Shown here piece by piece: positions 54,514 through 63,734 of a DNA stretch of 64,000 nucleotides. Made by a program: the position numbers and the translations under genes. Numbering within the stretch: position 1 is the stretch's first letter; every line of letters starts with the position of its first letter. The notes beneath the pieces are model-generated. The model saw only the letters and a program-made list of their open reading frames with translations. It did no database searches and was not told where the DNA came from. Source of the stretch: Rothia sp. (in: high G+C Gram-positive bacteria) (lineage in GTDB: Bacteria; Actinomycetota; Actinomycetes; Actinomycetales; Micrococcaceae); contig NZ_JAUNVZ010000002.1 of assembly GCF_030540545.1 (NCBI RefSeq), positions 248,001-312,000 on the forward strand, written 5' to 3'.

Positions 54514-55461
54514 ATGGCAGAGAACATCACCGAGCTTGAAAACAGCATCCGCACCCACCTGATCAGTCGCGATTGGCTCAACCTGCACCACGCAGCCACC
54601 GACCTGAACAAACTCGACCCCGGCAACCTGCTGGCCCTCACCGGCCTGGCACGCGCCCACCAAAACCTCGGACAGCTGGAAGCTGCCTACACCTACGCGC
54701 ACGCAGCCAGCACCAAAGACGCCACCAACACCGACCTGCTGGAACTCGAAGCAGAGATCGCGCAGCAGATGGGCAATAATAACCGCGCCATTGAGCTCTA
54801 CACCCAGCTTAAAAACCTCGACCCTCTCGAACCCCGCTATATCAGCGCCCTCACCGCAGCCCTCAACGCTGCAGGACGCATCGACGAAGCCCAAAAAGAA
54901 GCACTCAAAGGCGCAGAATTCTTCGGCGCAGACAGCGGGCTGGGCAATGTACACCGCAGCATCGTCGCCACCAGCCTGGATAACGACCTGCAACAGGCGC
55001 GCTCCCTGGCCCGCCCCTACAAAGAAGGCTGGATCTACACTAGCAAAGAAAACGCTGAAACCGCCCTGCGTGTGCTCACCGGCGCATCCAGCTCCCTCTT
55101 CGAAGCCACCGCCCAACAGCAGACAGACTACGCCTACCTGGTACAAGCAGCCGAAAGCACCCGCAAACGCCGCTTCTCCTGGCCCAAACACTGGGCAGCC
55201 GTACTCTACGCTATCTTCGTGATCCCCATGCTCTTCGCACCGCTGACCATGCCCGGCTCATTCATTCAAAGCCACTATAAACAATACGGTGAGGGTGCGC
55301 CCGGGGCTTTTGTTCAGGGAATCATGGGATTCGGATTCGGTGTAGCGTGCTGCGCCCTATTCATCTGGCTCTTTTTCAAATACTTCTACATTCCCGGCTG
55401 GCAAGCCAATGCGCGCCTGATCAAAAATAGCGCCCGCACGCAGCACCCATTTAGCCGCTAA
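54514..55461 (+). CDS. TPR-repeat membrane protein
   Basis: A 315-residue protein. About residues 10-160 form tandem TPR-like helical repeats (LLALTGLARAHQNLGQLEAA, LLELEAEIAQQMGNNNRAIE, YISALTAALNAAGRIDEAQK). A linker follows, then two membrane helices at about 228-250 and 270-297. The TPR part likely sits in the cytoplasm and binds a partner. I recognise no named family. CAGGAAAGG lies upstream of the ATG at 54514. It is followed by a hairpin terminator at 55558-55586. Confidence 0.75.
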   Translation: MAENITELENSIRTHLISRDWLNLHHAATDLNKLDPGNLLALTGLARAHQNLGQLEAAYTYAHAASTKDATNTDLLELEAEIAQQMGNNNRAIELYTQLKNLDPLEPRYISALTAALNAAGRIDEAQKEALKGAEFFGADSGLGNVHRSIVATSLDNDLQQARSLARPYKEGWIYTSKENAETALRVLTGASSSLFEATAQQQTDYAYLVQAAESTRKRRFSWPKHWAAVLYAIFVIPMLFAPLTMPGSFIQSHYKQYGEGAPGAFVQGIMGFGFGVACCALFIWLFFKYFYIPGWQANARLIKNSARTQHPFSR

Positions 55462-55557
55462 AAAAGCTGCGATACTCGGCCTGTTCCAAACGCTGACCCA
55501 TAAATTCAATAAGCTCTCGCGTGAGCTCACTGGCCGAATTCGACACGTAGAAACCGT

Positions 55558-55586
55558 ACCCCTTGAGGAAAGACCCCTCAAGGGGT
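55558..55586. terminator. Bidirectional hairpin terminator
   Basis: Perfect 11-bp stem ACCCCTTGAGG / CCTCAAGGGGT (55558-55568, 55576-55586), followed by TTCTG, between convergent genes. Confidence 0.75.
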
Positions 55587-55610
55587 TTCTGTATAGTACC
55601 CGGGAAAAAG

Positions 55611-56633
55611 TCATACCAGGCGGCGGTAGAAAGACGCCAAAGTATCGAAAGGAATCAGATTCTTATCGTAGTAGAGGCTTACATGATCGGCATCGGGAAC
55701 TACAATGAGTTCCTTAGGTTCAGCAGTCATAGCGTATGCATCCTCAGAATAATAACGGGAATGAGCATTCTCACCGGTAATAAAAAGAACCGGACGGGGA
55801 GAAATCGCAGCCAAACGGCGGTACTGAGGGAATGCAAAGAACGGTAGAGGAGTAGTGGACACCCAGCCGGTCGTAGAATTCACCGAACGAGGGTGCTCTG
55901 CAGCGTCACGGTAGTACCAGGCAAAACGCTTGAGCATCTCGGGAGCCTCAGCGGGTAGCTGCTCAGGCTTGGGCAGACCAAACATCTCCGGATGTATGGT
56001 ACCGGACTCATCAAAAATCATTTCGTGAGGGCCAAAAGCAACGTCACCGGAATCAACCATCGCCCAGCGCTGTGCAGCCAGGTAGTCAAGCACCTGGCGG
56101 CGTTGCTCATCACTGTAGCTATCCATAAAACCGTCGGCAATGCTGCGGGACATATCGTACATAGCGGTGACTGCCACAGCTTTAATACGTGGGTCAACGC
56201 TGGCTGCGGTTAACGCCATGCCGCTCAGACCGCAAATACCCAGAGCAGCGATTGCTTCGCGGTTGACTTGGGGGAGAGTTCCCATAAAGTCAACAGCGGC
56301 ACTAAAATCCTCGGTAAAGATTTCCGGGGAAGCAATATCTCGAGATGCCCCACCACTTTCGCCCGTAAAGGACGGGTCAAAGGCCAGAGTCACAAAACCG
56401 CGGGCTGCTAGCTCCTGCGCATGGAAGCCACTGGTCTGTTCCTTGACGGCACCGAAAGCGCCCGAGACAACAATAGCGATGCAAGACGCGGGAGCAGCCT
56501 GTTCAAAGCCCTCTGGCAGGTAAAGATCGCCCACCAGCTCAATACCGTAACGGTTGGTAAAACGAACCTTACGGGCATTAATCTGGGGGTAAATCTCGAA
56601 GGTGCGGGTGTCAACAGATTCGGAATAAGACAT
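55611..56633 (-). CDS. Alpha/beta hydrolase, YcjY/DLH-like
   Basis: A 340-residue alpha/beta hydrolase. The N-terminal VRFTNRYGIELVGDLYLPEG is typical of the group. The nucleophile elbow region reads ALGICGLSGMALTAA, with Cys or Ser as possible nucleophile. Downstream are Asp (FITGENAHSRYYSEDAY region) and His (DADHVSLYYD) candidates for the triad. The substrate is unknown. ATG at 56633 is preferred since GGAGAG lies directly before; GTG at 56645 is possible. Stand-alone gene. Confidence 0.82.
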   Translation of the reverse strand: MSYSESVDTRTFEIYPQINARKVRFTNRYGIELVGDLYLPEGFEQAAPASCIAIVVSGAFGAVKEQTSGFHAQELAARGFVTLAFDPSFTGESGGASRDIASPEIFTEDFSAAVDFMGTLPQVNREAIAALGICGLSGMALTAASVDPRIKAVAVTAMYDMSRSIADGFMDSYSDEQRRQVLDYLAAQRWAMVDSGDVAFGPHEMIFDESGTIHPEMFGLPKPEQLPAEAPEMLKRFAWYYRDAAEHPRSVNSTTGWVSTTPLPFFAFPQYRRLAAISPRPVLFITGENAHSRYYSEDAYAMTAEPKELIVVPDADHVSLYYDKNLIPFDTLASFYRRLV

Positions 56634-56787
56634 GAGGCTCTCCACATCCGGGATAGATATATAGTTGTGGTCATTATACTCCCCGTACAGCGTATAGATT
56701 TATCGGTAGGATGCCTGCATGAAAGGGCGGTTGGTACGCGGATAGTGCGCAGCCTCGCCACGCTTTTCTAAAGAGAATAGAAACATA

Positions 56788-56820
56788 GTGGGCCGCCCCT
56801 ACTCATGAGGGACGGCCCAC
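56788..56820. terminator. Hairpin terminator after glnA
   Basis: A 13-bp stem with one wobble pair (56788-56800 and 56808-56820), seven-base loop, 25 bases past the glnA stop; TTTTT lies on the plus-strand side. Confidence 0.7.
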
Positions 56821-56845
56821 GATTTTTATGCAGTTATTGTACGGA

Positions 56846-58279
56846 TTAGACGCCGTAGTACAGCTGGTATTCCAGCGGGTGCGGAACCAGAGACAGGGGC
56901 TCCAGCTCGTTCTTACGCTTGTAGTCAATCCACGCCTGGATCAGATCCTCGGTGAACACACCACCTTCGAGCAGGAACTTGTGGTCTGCTTCCAAAGCCT
57001 CCAGAGCCTCCTCCAGGTTTGCCGGAGCCTTCTTAATGTCCTTGGCTTCCTCAGCGGGCAGCTCGTACAGGTCCTTATCAATCGGTGCGGGCGGCTCAAT
57101 GCGGTTGCGGATACCGTCCAGACCAGCCATCAGCTGAGCGGCGAAAGCGAAGTAGGGGTTCGCGCTGGGGTCGGGCGCGCGGAACTCCAAGCGCTTAGCC
57201 TTGGGGTTGGTGCCGGTAATCGGGATACGGATACCAGCGGAGCGGTTACCCTGCGAGTACACCATGTTCACGGGAGCCTCGTAACCGGGCACCAGACGCT
57301 TATAGGAGTTCACGGTCGGGTTGGTGAATGCCAGCACAGCAGAGGAGTGCTCAATCAGACCACCAATGTACCAGCGCGCCAGATCGGAGAGGTTTGCGTA
57401 GCCGCGCTCATCGTAGAACAGGGGCTCACCATTGGACCACAGGGACTGGTGGCAGTGCATACCGGAACCGTTATCGCCGAACACGGGCTTGGGCATGAAG
57501 GTCACGCTCTTACCCCAGGCGTCAGCGGTGCCCTTAATAACGTACTTGAACTTCAGCAGGTCATCCGCTGCCTTGGTCAGGGTGTCGAACTTGTAGTTGA
57601 TTTCTGCCTGGCCGGCTGCGCCCACCTCGTGGTGGCTGCGCTCAACTTCCAGACCCACGCGGTCCAGCTCAACGCACATGGCGTCGCGCAAATCAGCCTG
57701 CTTATCCACGGGGGAGACAGGGAAGTAGCCTCCCTTGACGGGGGTCTTATTACCCAGGTTGCCGCCCTCTTCCTTGCGGCCGGTGTTCCAGGGAGCCTCG
57801 TCGGAGTCGATTGTGTAGAACACGGAGTTGGGCTCTACCTGGTAGCGCACATCCTCGAAGACGAAGAACTCAGCCTCGGAGGCGAAGAACGCGGTGTCCG
57901 CAATACCGGTGGATGCCAGGTACTCTTCGGCACGCTCTGCCACGCCGCGCGGGTCGCGGTGGTAGGGCTCACCGGTGCGGGGGTTGACGATGGAGCAGAT
58001 GAAGACCAGGGTCTTCTCAATACGGAAGGGGTCAATGTATGCGGATTCGATGGAAGGAATCAGCTGCATATCGGATTCCGCGATGCCCTGGAAACCGCGG
58101 ATGGAGGAGCCATCGAAAAGCTGACCGTTGATGAAGAAGTCCTCATCAATTGCCTTGGCGGGAAGGTTGAAGTGCTGCTGCACGCCGGGAAGGTCGGTGA
58201 AGCGAATGTCGACAAAGACGACCTCTTCGTCCTTGATGTAGGACAGCACGTCGGCTGCGGTAGTGTCTGCGGTAAACAT
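56846..58279 (-). CDS. glnA: Glutamine synthetase type I
   Basis: A 477-residue GSI-beta enzyme that makes glutamine from glutamate and ammonia. Conserved blocks: [17 protein letters not shown] near 55-71, the ATP-binding [18 protein letters not shown], and the adenylylation loop [11 protein letters not shown] with its target Tyr. Adenylylation by GlnE is therefore likely. The order glnA-RDD-DUF4191-lipA-lipB is the same as glnA1 of Mycobacterium (Rv2220). AGGGAG lies before the ATG at 58279. Confidence 0.97.
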   Translation of the reverse strand: MFTADTTAADVLSYIKDEEVVFVDIRFTDLPGVQQHFNLPAKAIDEDFFINGQLFDGSSIRGFQGIAESDMQLIPSIESAYIDPFRIEKTLVFICSIVNPRTGEPYHRDPRGVAERAEEYLASTGIADTAFFASEAEFFVFEDVRYQVEPNSVFYTIDSDEAPWNTGRKEEGGNLGNKTPVKGGYFPVSPVDKQADLRDAMCVELDRVGLEVERSHHEVGAAGQAEINYKFDTLTKAADDLLKFKYVIKGTADAWGKSVTFMPKPVFGDNGSGMHCHQSLWSNGEPLFYDERGYANLSDLARWYIGGLIEHSSAVLAFTNPTVNSYKRLVPGYEAPVNMVYSQGNRSAGIRIPITGTNPKAKRLEFRAPDPSANPYFAFAAQLMAGLDGIRNRIEPPAPIDKDLYELPAEEAKDIKKAPANLEEALEALEADHKFLLEGGVFTEDLIQAWIDYKRKNELEPLSLVPHPLEYQLYYGV

Positions 58280-58640
58280 AGTGGATGGCTCCCTAAGTTA
58301 GATTCTAAAGTGGATACACCGCTCGCCCCGTTCGCGAAGCAATGAACGCTGTATCACTATCTAGTCTACGGCTTTTGCTCTCGCCGCGTGGTGCTTTTAT
58401 GTTGCAGATTTGTTAAAAATCCCCGAAGCTTTTTTACATGAGCGCCGGGATCGGGAGAGAAGAATAGCTAGGGTGGGCATCAAGAAACACCAAATAGCAG
58501 GAATCGGTGCTGCTGCTCAACAATGTAAAGACGAGGAAAAGATAAGGACTATAAGACCCAGAAACTAAGGGAAGGAAATCCTTAGCAATAGTGGTATAGA
58601 CCTCTAGATTTGAAGGTTTTTCTCTGCCATAATGGCTCCC
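58280..58640. other. Divergent intergenic region between glnA and the RDD gene
   Basis: About 360 bases with no supported gene. It contains the glnA leader, -10-like sequences on the minus strand near 58357-58368, and a CATAAT (58628-58633) just before the RDD gene. I saw no convincing GlnR or AmtR site. Confidence 0.35.
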
Positions 58641-59075
58641 ATGGCGTTCCCTCATCGGCTCGGCTCATGGCTGGGCGAACAGCTACGACATCAGAGCTAT
58701 CCCGGAGAATACATGGGATTGCCCCGGCACGGGCGGGGCTCCATTGCAAGCCCATTTTCCCGTGCCCTGAGCTTTAGCGCCGATGCTGCTCTCTGCCACA
58801 CGCTCGTGCTTTTCTTCGCGCCCATTCCGGATATTCTAACCACCCTATTGCTCTTCTGGGTGTACCAAATGATTGCAGGAAGTACCGGGCATAGCTTTGG
58901 CGCGATCCTCATAGGAATTCGAGTACAAACCCTGCAAGGTCAGCGCCCCGGCTGGGCCAATGGCGTGATGCGCGCGAGCATGACCATGTGCGTGCTGCCG
59001 GCGCTCGTGCTGGATGTAGATACCCGCGCCGTGCACGATCGAGCCTGCCAAACTATTGTGTTACGTACGCGCTAA
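58641..59075 (+). CDS. RDD-family membrane protein
   Basis: A 144-residue RDD protein. Conserved Arg/Asp: FSRALSFSADAALCHTLVLF (about 41-60) and the end VLDVDTRAVHDRACQTIVLR with the D-R pair. Two to three membrane helices. An ATG at 58632 is also in frame, but CATAAT (58628-58633) overlaps it and would place the transcription start at about 58640, so a leaderless start at 58641 is likely. It corresponds to Rv2219A. Function unknown. Confidence 0.82.
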   Translation: MAFPHRLGSWLGEQLRHQSYPGEYMGLPRHGRGSIASPFSRALSFSADAALCHTLVLFFAPIPDILTTLLLFWVYQMIAGSTGHSFGAILIGIRVQTLQGQRPGWANGVMRASMTMCVLPALVLDVDTRAVHDRACQTIVLRTR

Positions 59076-59116
59076 GGGTGCCTCTTGCAGTGCGCATACA
59101 GACAAAAGCGCAGAGC

Positions 59117-59155
59117 AAAGCCCCGGTGTCATCTCAACGATGACACCGGGGCTTT
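59117..59155. terminator. Bidirectional terminator
   Basis: Perfect 16-bp stem (59117-59132, 59140-59155), seven-base loop, between convergent RDD and DUF4191 genes. Confidence 0.85.
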
Positions 59156-59173
59156 ACGTAAATTCTAGAAGGT

Positions 59174-59905
59174 TTAGCGGCCTCGCATAGCGCGACGATC
59201 CGGGCGAGCACGCATCGGGTCAATACCCTTGGGCATAGCGCGCATGGGGTTACGCATATTGTTCATGGTCTGCAGACGCTGAGAAACCTTATGCATTTCC
59301 TCATTGGTCAGGCGAATATCCTTACCCTGCTCCTTCATGACCTTGGTCAGACCTTTCATGGTCTTCTCCAGATCCTTCAGATCCACCTGACCCTCATCGT
59401 GACCGGTCTGAATCACGTGAACGGGCACATTCGGGGTCACAATGCGCAGGTTCTTCTTCTCCTTCTCAACCAGCGGCTTCACGCGAGACCAGGGGCCCTC
59501 GGTCACCAGTACAATACCGGGCTTACCCACGGCGCGGAACACAACATCCTGAGCGCGGTTCGCGGCAACGGGCTGCTCCTCCACAATCCAGCCACGGCGA
59601 ATGGAGTTCAGCACAGCACCGGAACGGCCGGGCTGATCCTCAATCTGCGCGTAGGCTGCGGTGCGGGCGCGGCGGCCCAGAATCAGCATGGCAACAATAG
59701 CAGCCAGGCCCAGACCCAGAATCAGGAAGGTAATCCAGTTGCCCAGCAGCACACCAATCACAAGGGATACGAGCAGGGTGCCCAGGGATGCCAGGAGTAG
59801 AATCCAACCAATGTTCGGGTCCTGCTTCTTGGTCTCGCGGTAGACCTGCTTAATCTGGGAGAAAGTGCCCGGACGGCGTTCCTTCTTCTGCTTCTTTTCA
59901 GCCAC
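59174..59905 (-). CDS. DUF4191 membrane protein
   Basis: A 243-residue protein, homologue of Rv2219. Basic N-terminus (AEKKQKKERRPGTFSQIKQV), two membrane helices at about 36-78, then a conserved soluble domain (GWIVEEQPVAANRAQDVVFR, GIVLVTEGPWSRVKPLVEKE) and a basic, Met-rich tail. The function is unknown, but the fixed position next to lipA and glnA is conserved. Confidence 0.9.
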   Translation of the reverse strand: MAEKKQKKERRPGTFSQIKQVYRETKKQDPNIGWILLLASLGTLLVSLVIGVLLGNWITFLILGLGLAAIVAMLILGRRARTAAYAQIEDQPGRSGAVLNSIRRGWIVEEQPVAANRAQDVVFRAVGKPGIVLVTEGPWSRVKPLVEKEKKNLRIVTPNVPVHVIQTGHDEGQVDLKDLEKTMKGLTKVMKEQGKDIRLTNEEMHKVSQRLQTMNNMRNPMRAMPKGIDPMRARPDRRAMRGR

Positions 59906-60038
59906 GGTATGTCCTTGAAATCAAATATGAACAGGGGATAGGTACCCGGGCACAAAACACACACGGGTACCAACTATCTATCATAACCCACACATGCCCC
60001 GCTCACCTAGAAAATAGGGGCGTAGGAGTGGAGAAAAA

Positions 60039-60074
60039 GAGCGTCTGTCCCGACCTTTGCCGGGACAGACGCTC
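60039..60074 (-). terminator. Terminator after lipA
   Basis: Perfect 14-bp stem (60061-60074 and 60039-60052), eight-base loop, followed on the minus strand by TTTTTCTCC. Confidence 0.88.
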
Positions 60075-60084
60075 TGCCCAATTT

Positions 60085-61098
60085 TTAGAGGCCTGCAGCA
60101 ACCAGAGTTGCAGCTTCCTGCATCGCCGGGCTATTGGATTCCTCAGCAATGTGAGCCAGAGAAGCGGGAATCTCGTAGCCGTTCTTCTTCATCGCGCGAG
60201 CCCAGAGGCGACCTGCACGGTAGGAGGAACGAACCATGGGGCCAGCCATAACACCGGCGAAGCCAATCTCCTCAGCCAGCTTAGACAGCTCCAGGAATTC
60301 CTGAGGCTTAACCCAACGCTCAATGGGGTGGAAGAGCGGGCCGGGGCGCAGGTACTGCGTCAGGGTAATGATATCGGTACCGGCATCGTGCAGATCGCAC
60401 AGCGCCTCGTAAATCTCATCATTGGTCTCGCCCATACCCAGAATCAGGTTGGACTTGGTCACTAGACCAGCTTCCTTTGCCTGGGTAATAACATCCAAGG
60501 AACGCTCATAGCGGAACGCGGGGCGAATCTGACGGAAGATGCGCGGCACGGTCTCCAGGTTATGCGCAAAAACCTCAGGCTTTGCGTCAATCACCTTCTG
60601 AACATGCTCGGGAACACCCTTGAAGTCGGGTACGAGCATCTCCACACCGGTGTTGGGGCACATCTTGTGAATCTGGCGGGTGGTCTCAGCGTAGAGCCAT
60701 GCGCCGCCGTCTTCCAGATCGTCACGAGCCACGCCGGTCACGGTTGCGTAGCGCAGACCCATAACCTTCACGTTCTTAGCGACCTTAAAAGGCTCAGCGT
60801 AATCCACGGCAACGGGCTTACCGGTAGCAATATTGCAGAAGTCGCAGCGGCGGGTACACTCGGAACCACCGATCAGGTAGGTTGCTTCGCGGTCTTCCCA
60901 GCATTCGTAAATATTGGGGCAGCCGGCTTCTTCACACACGGTATGCAGACCCTGGCCACGTGCCAGTTCACGCATCTCGTTGTATTCCGGACCCACGATA
61001 GCCTTGGTCTTAATCCAGTGCGGCTTCTTCTCGATGGGTACTTCGGCGTTGCGAGCCTCGACGCGCAGTAGTTTGCGGCCTTCAGGCTTTGCACTCAT
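60085..61098 (-). CDS. lipA: Lipoyl synthase
   Basis: A 337-residue radical SAM enzyme that inserts sulfur into octanoyl groups. The auxiliary cluster motif is [13 protein letters not shown] (C-x4-C-x5-C), the radical SAM motif CTRRCDFC (C-x3-C-x2-C). The C-terminal Arg-Ser-Ser-Tyr reads [11 protein letters not shown]. It works downstream of LipB on the E2 subunits such as SucB. A gap of about 290 bases with no gene separates it from lipB. Confidence 0.97.
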   Translation of the reverse strand: MSAKPEGRKLLRVEARNAEVPIEKKPHWIKTKAIVGPEYNEMRELARGQGLHTVCEEAGCPNIYECWEDREATYLIGGSECTRRCDFCNIATGKPVAVDYAEPFKVAKNVKVMGLRYATVTGVARDDLEDGGAWLYAETTRQIHKMCPNTGVEMLVPDFKGVPEHVQKVIDAKPEVFAHNLETVPRIFRQIRPAFRYERSLDVITQAKEAGLVTKSNLILGMGETNDEIYEALCDLHDAGTDIITLTQYLRPGPLFHPIERWVKPQEFLELSKLAEEIGFAGVMAGPMVRSSYRAGRLWARAMKKNGYEIPASLAHIAEESNSPAMQEAATLVAAGL

Positions 61099-61387
61099 GA
61101 AAACATCCTATTCGTCTCGATGGGCCCTCGGTATGCATGGGCTTCTCTTATTGTACGCCCGGGGTTCTATCCCGGTCGTCATAATTAAGCGCAGGGCGTG
61201 CGGTACGCTCAGAGCGTGGTTGCTCAAGGTTCCGTTGCCTAGTGTACGCGGGTTTTGTGGCTCTGACTAGGGTAGTGCATAAACCTTTATCCCAAGGACA
61301 ACCTTAGTTAGAGTCCACACAACAGCTAGTTCTCTTAGGGTACTCCAGTACAGAGTCACACCCTCTATAACGCTGGATACAAAGAAT

Positions 61388-62080
61388 TTAGTCCTCAATC
61401 ACCGCAATAGCTTCGCCGGGCTCAAAAACCTTACCCAGTTTATCGGCATACTTCTCCAGCTCAGCAGCCACGCGTTCCACCACATCTGCAGGGTTAATGG
61501 TGCGACCCAGCTGCTCGCTCATGCTAGTCACGCCCGCATCGGTAATACCGCAGGGAATAAACTGCGAGAAGGGATTCAAATCATTGGAGCAGTTCAGGGC
61601 GAAACCGTGCATAGTGGTTCGCTTGGACACGCGAATACCGATAGCGGCAATCTTCTTATCCGGGGTGATGCCGTCGCCGAGCACCCACACGCCGCTGCGA
61701 CCCTCAACGCGCTCGCCCTTAATGCCGTAATCTGCGAGCACATTCATGAGGATCTCTTCAATAATGCGCACGTAGGCAACCACGTCAAAGGGGTCTTCGG
61801 GCAGACGAACAATGGGGTAGCCAACCAACTGGCCGGGGCCGTGCCAGGTGAGCTTGCCGCCTCGGTCGATCTTGACCACGGGGGTTTTATCGTCGGTGGG
61901 GTATTCGTGGTCTTCGGTGCGCTTGCCGGCGGTAATGACGGCTTCGTGTTCCAATAGCAGGATGGTGTTCTGGCGGGTTTGTGCGGCAACTTCAGCGTGA
62001 ATGGTACGCTGCAGCTCCAGTGCCTCGAGATAGGGTACATAGGTGGGCGCGAAGCCCAGCTTCTCAATGATGACAGACAT
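61388..62080 (-). CDS. lipB: Octanoyl-[acyl-carrier-protein]:protein octanoyltransferase LipB
   Basis: A 230-residue enzyme transferring octanoate from ACP to lipoyl domains. The active-site Cys lies in [14 protein letters not shown] (about 175-188), and the Lys in conserved [17 protein letters not shown] is nearby. It lies upstream of lipA on the same strand. 5' region with DnaA-like boxes follows towards the pseudokinase gene. Confidence 0.95.
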   Translation of the reverse strand: MSVIIEKLGFAPTYVPYLEALELQRTIHAEVAAQTRQNTILLLEHEAVITAGKRTEDHEYPTDDKTPVVKIDRGGKLTWHGPGQLVGYPIVRLPEDPFDVVAYVRIIEEILMNVLADYGIKGERVEGRSGVWVLGDGITPDKKIAAIGIRVSKRTTMHGFALNCSNDLNPFSQFIPCGITDAGVTSMSEQLGRTINPADVVERVAAELEKYADKLGKVFEPGEAIAVIED

Positions 62081-62122
62081 ACTACTACCTTAGACCTGTA
62101 GCCTGTATCTACAAAAATCTCT

Positions 62123-62197
62123 TTGTCCACAGTGAACAGAGTTCGTCATATAGAATGCGGTGCGTGTCCGAGCCTGTGGATAGGGGAGTTATCCACA
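62123..62197. promoter_or_regulatory. Cluster of three DnaA-box-like sites
   Basis: TTGTCCACA (62123-62131), TGTGGATAG (62175-62183) and TTATCCACA (62189-62197) lie within 75 bases between lipB and the pseudokinase gene. TTGTCCACA is the preferred DnaA box of Streptomyces; TTATCCACA is the general consensus. GAGCCTGTGGATAG (62170-62183) also occurs at 12972-12985. Confidence 0.5.
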
Positions 62198-62290
62198 TGA
62201 ATTATGATTATCAAGCGATATATAACGATATATTTCAGTAAGTTTCATGTCATTTAGACAGTAAATGACTCTATATGCTCAGATAACACT

Positions 62291-63649
62291 ATGACTATGT
62301 ATCTGAGTTTTAAAAATCTCATCGATGAGAACCCGCAGCGCACCCTGTGGAATGTTCACCTGGCGTCTGAACATAGCGATGAGGCAATACCCGTGTCTAT
62401 CTCCCTGCCCACGGGAGAATATAGTCTTGTGCAAACATCCGTCTCGAGCCCTGAAAGCGAGTCTTTTTATTGCGCCCTGGAGCCTATAGAGAGCCTGGCA
62501 ACCCTGTGCGCCGTGACCCGTAGCGGAGCAGACACACGTCTATGGTACGCCCCGCACCTAGCTGGCACCCTGGAGCAGGTACTTGAACAACGTGGAGCGT
62601 TGAGCCTTGAAGAAAGCCTGAATTGCGCTCTCGCTCTGAGCGGCGCCCTTGAATATCTGCACTCTCGGGGAGCGGCACACGGAAGGCTCACAGCTGATTC
62701 GGTTCTGCTGAATCTGCACGGTGAGCCGGCGCTGATACATGCCCTCTACGCGCCCGATGAGCAGGAGCCCGTCAGCGTCCAGGAACAGCGCGCGGCGGAG
62801 GACGCACGAGCCTGCGCAGCGCTACTGTGGAAAGCCCTCACGGGGGTAGAACCCGGGGCAACCCACGAGCGCATCCCCCTACCCCTGCATATTGATTCTC
62901 AGGGTGAGAGAGGAGAGATCGAGAGAAACGAATTTATTATTGAGCTGGCTCATATTCTGGAATCCATGCTGGATGCTGAACAGCCGCAGATTCGTGCGCT
63001 GAGTCAGCTGCTGCAGCACATGCCCTCTTGCCTGAAACCTGCGCCCATTAACGCCTATAGTAGTGCTCCTGAGGATATCCGGTCGAGGCTAATTCTTGAA
63101 TCCGGTGTACCGGCTGTGAAAGGCAAGAAGAGAGTAGGAACCGGGCAGCGCGTACCTCACCGAAGGCTGAAGTCTGAGGGGAAGAAGGGGCGTAAACCAG
63201 AGAAGGGATCGTGGGCAGTTCTCCTGAGCCTGGTCGCGGTGATTGCTCTTGCGGGCGCTGTGCTATCCACCAGGGCAGTCCCCATGCCTTGGAGTCTATC
63301 GCCGCAGAGCATAGCCCAGAGTACAGATGGTAGCGAACAGAGCTTAGATAGCGAAGCGCAGAGCCAAGCCATTATTCGTAGACTCTTGGAAGAACGAAAC
63401 CGCTGGCTGCAGGTGGAGGGTAAAGAAACCATTCGACTCGCTGATACCACCATCATTGAGCAGAATCGAGAACGCATTGAGAGCGTGCTGATTATTGAAT
63501 CGGACTATCACGCCAGCGATGAAGAAATTGCCCGCGAAAAGCTACAGGTCGCTGAGGGCAAGACTCGCCAGCGAGTACATTGCGTGCTGCTTTACGAGAA
63601 CGGCTCCTGGCGTATCCACAGCATTAATGCCATTGACTGGGAAAAATAA
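62291..63649 (+). CDS. Membrane pseudokinase
   Basis: A 452-residue protein. Residues 1-260 look like a degenerate Ser/Thr kinase fold: EYLHSRGAAHGRLTADSVLLN (first 20 of the block at 121-140) matches the catalytic loop, but the catalytic Asp is replaced by Arg132 and no DFG motif or glycine-rich loop is seen. A basic linker (275-305) leads to one membrane helix at about 307-326 and an extracytoplasmic alpha-beta domain (360-452). This order resembles EssB of type VII secretion. No ribosome binding site precedes the ATG; ATG codons are at 62291 and 62297. It lies between lipB and sucB, where relatives normally have no such gene. Confidence 0.7.
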   Translation: MTMYLSFKNLIDENPQRTLWNVHLASEHSDEAIPVSISLPTGEYSLVQTSVSSPESESFYCALEPIESLATLCAVTRSGADTRLWYAPHLAGTLEQVLEQRGALSLEESLNCALALSGALEYLHSRGAAHGRLTADSVLLNLHGEPALIHALYAPDEQEPVSVQEQRAAEDARACAALLWKALTGVEPGATHERIPLPLHIDSQGERGEIERNEFIIELAHILESMLDAEQPQIRALSQLLQHMPSCLKPAPINAYSSAPEDIRSRLILESGVPAVKGKKRVGTGQRVPHRRLKSEGKKGRKPEKGSWAVLLSLVAVIALAGAVLSTRAVPMPWSLSPQSIAQSTDGSEQSLDSEAQSQAIIRRLLEERNRWLQVEGKETIRLADTTIIEQNRERIESVLIIESDYHASDEEIAREKLQVAEGKTRQRVHCVLLYENGSWRIHSINAIDWEK

Positions 63650-63658
63650 TATAGCAAA

Positions 63659-63693
63659 AGCGCCGATGCACTCATTAAGAGTACATCGGCGCT
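63659..63693. terminator. Bidirectional terminator
   Basis: A 15-bp stem with one mismatch (63659-63673, 63679-63693), five-base loop, between the convergent pseudokinase and sucB genes. Confidence 0.75.
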
Positions 63694-63734
63694 TAAGCTA
63701 CCTAGGTAGTCAAACCTCAAGGTGAGTTATGGGA

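Noticed and set aside
56828..58345. 505-codon frame antisense to glnA
   Set aside because: Fully explained by glnA codon bias; no ribosome binding site and no recognisable domain.
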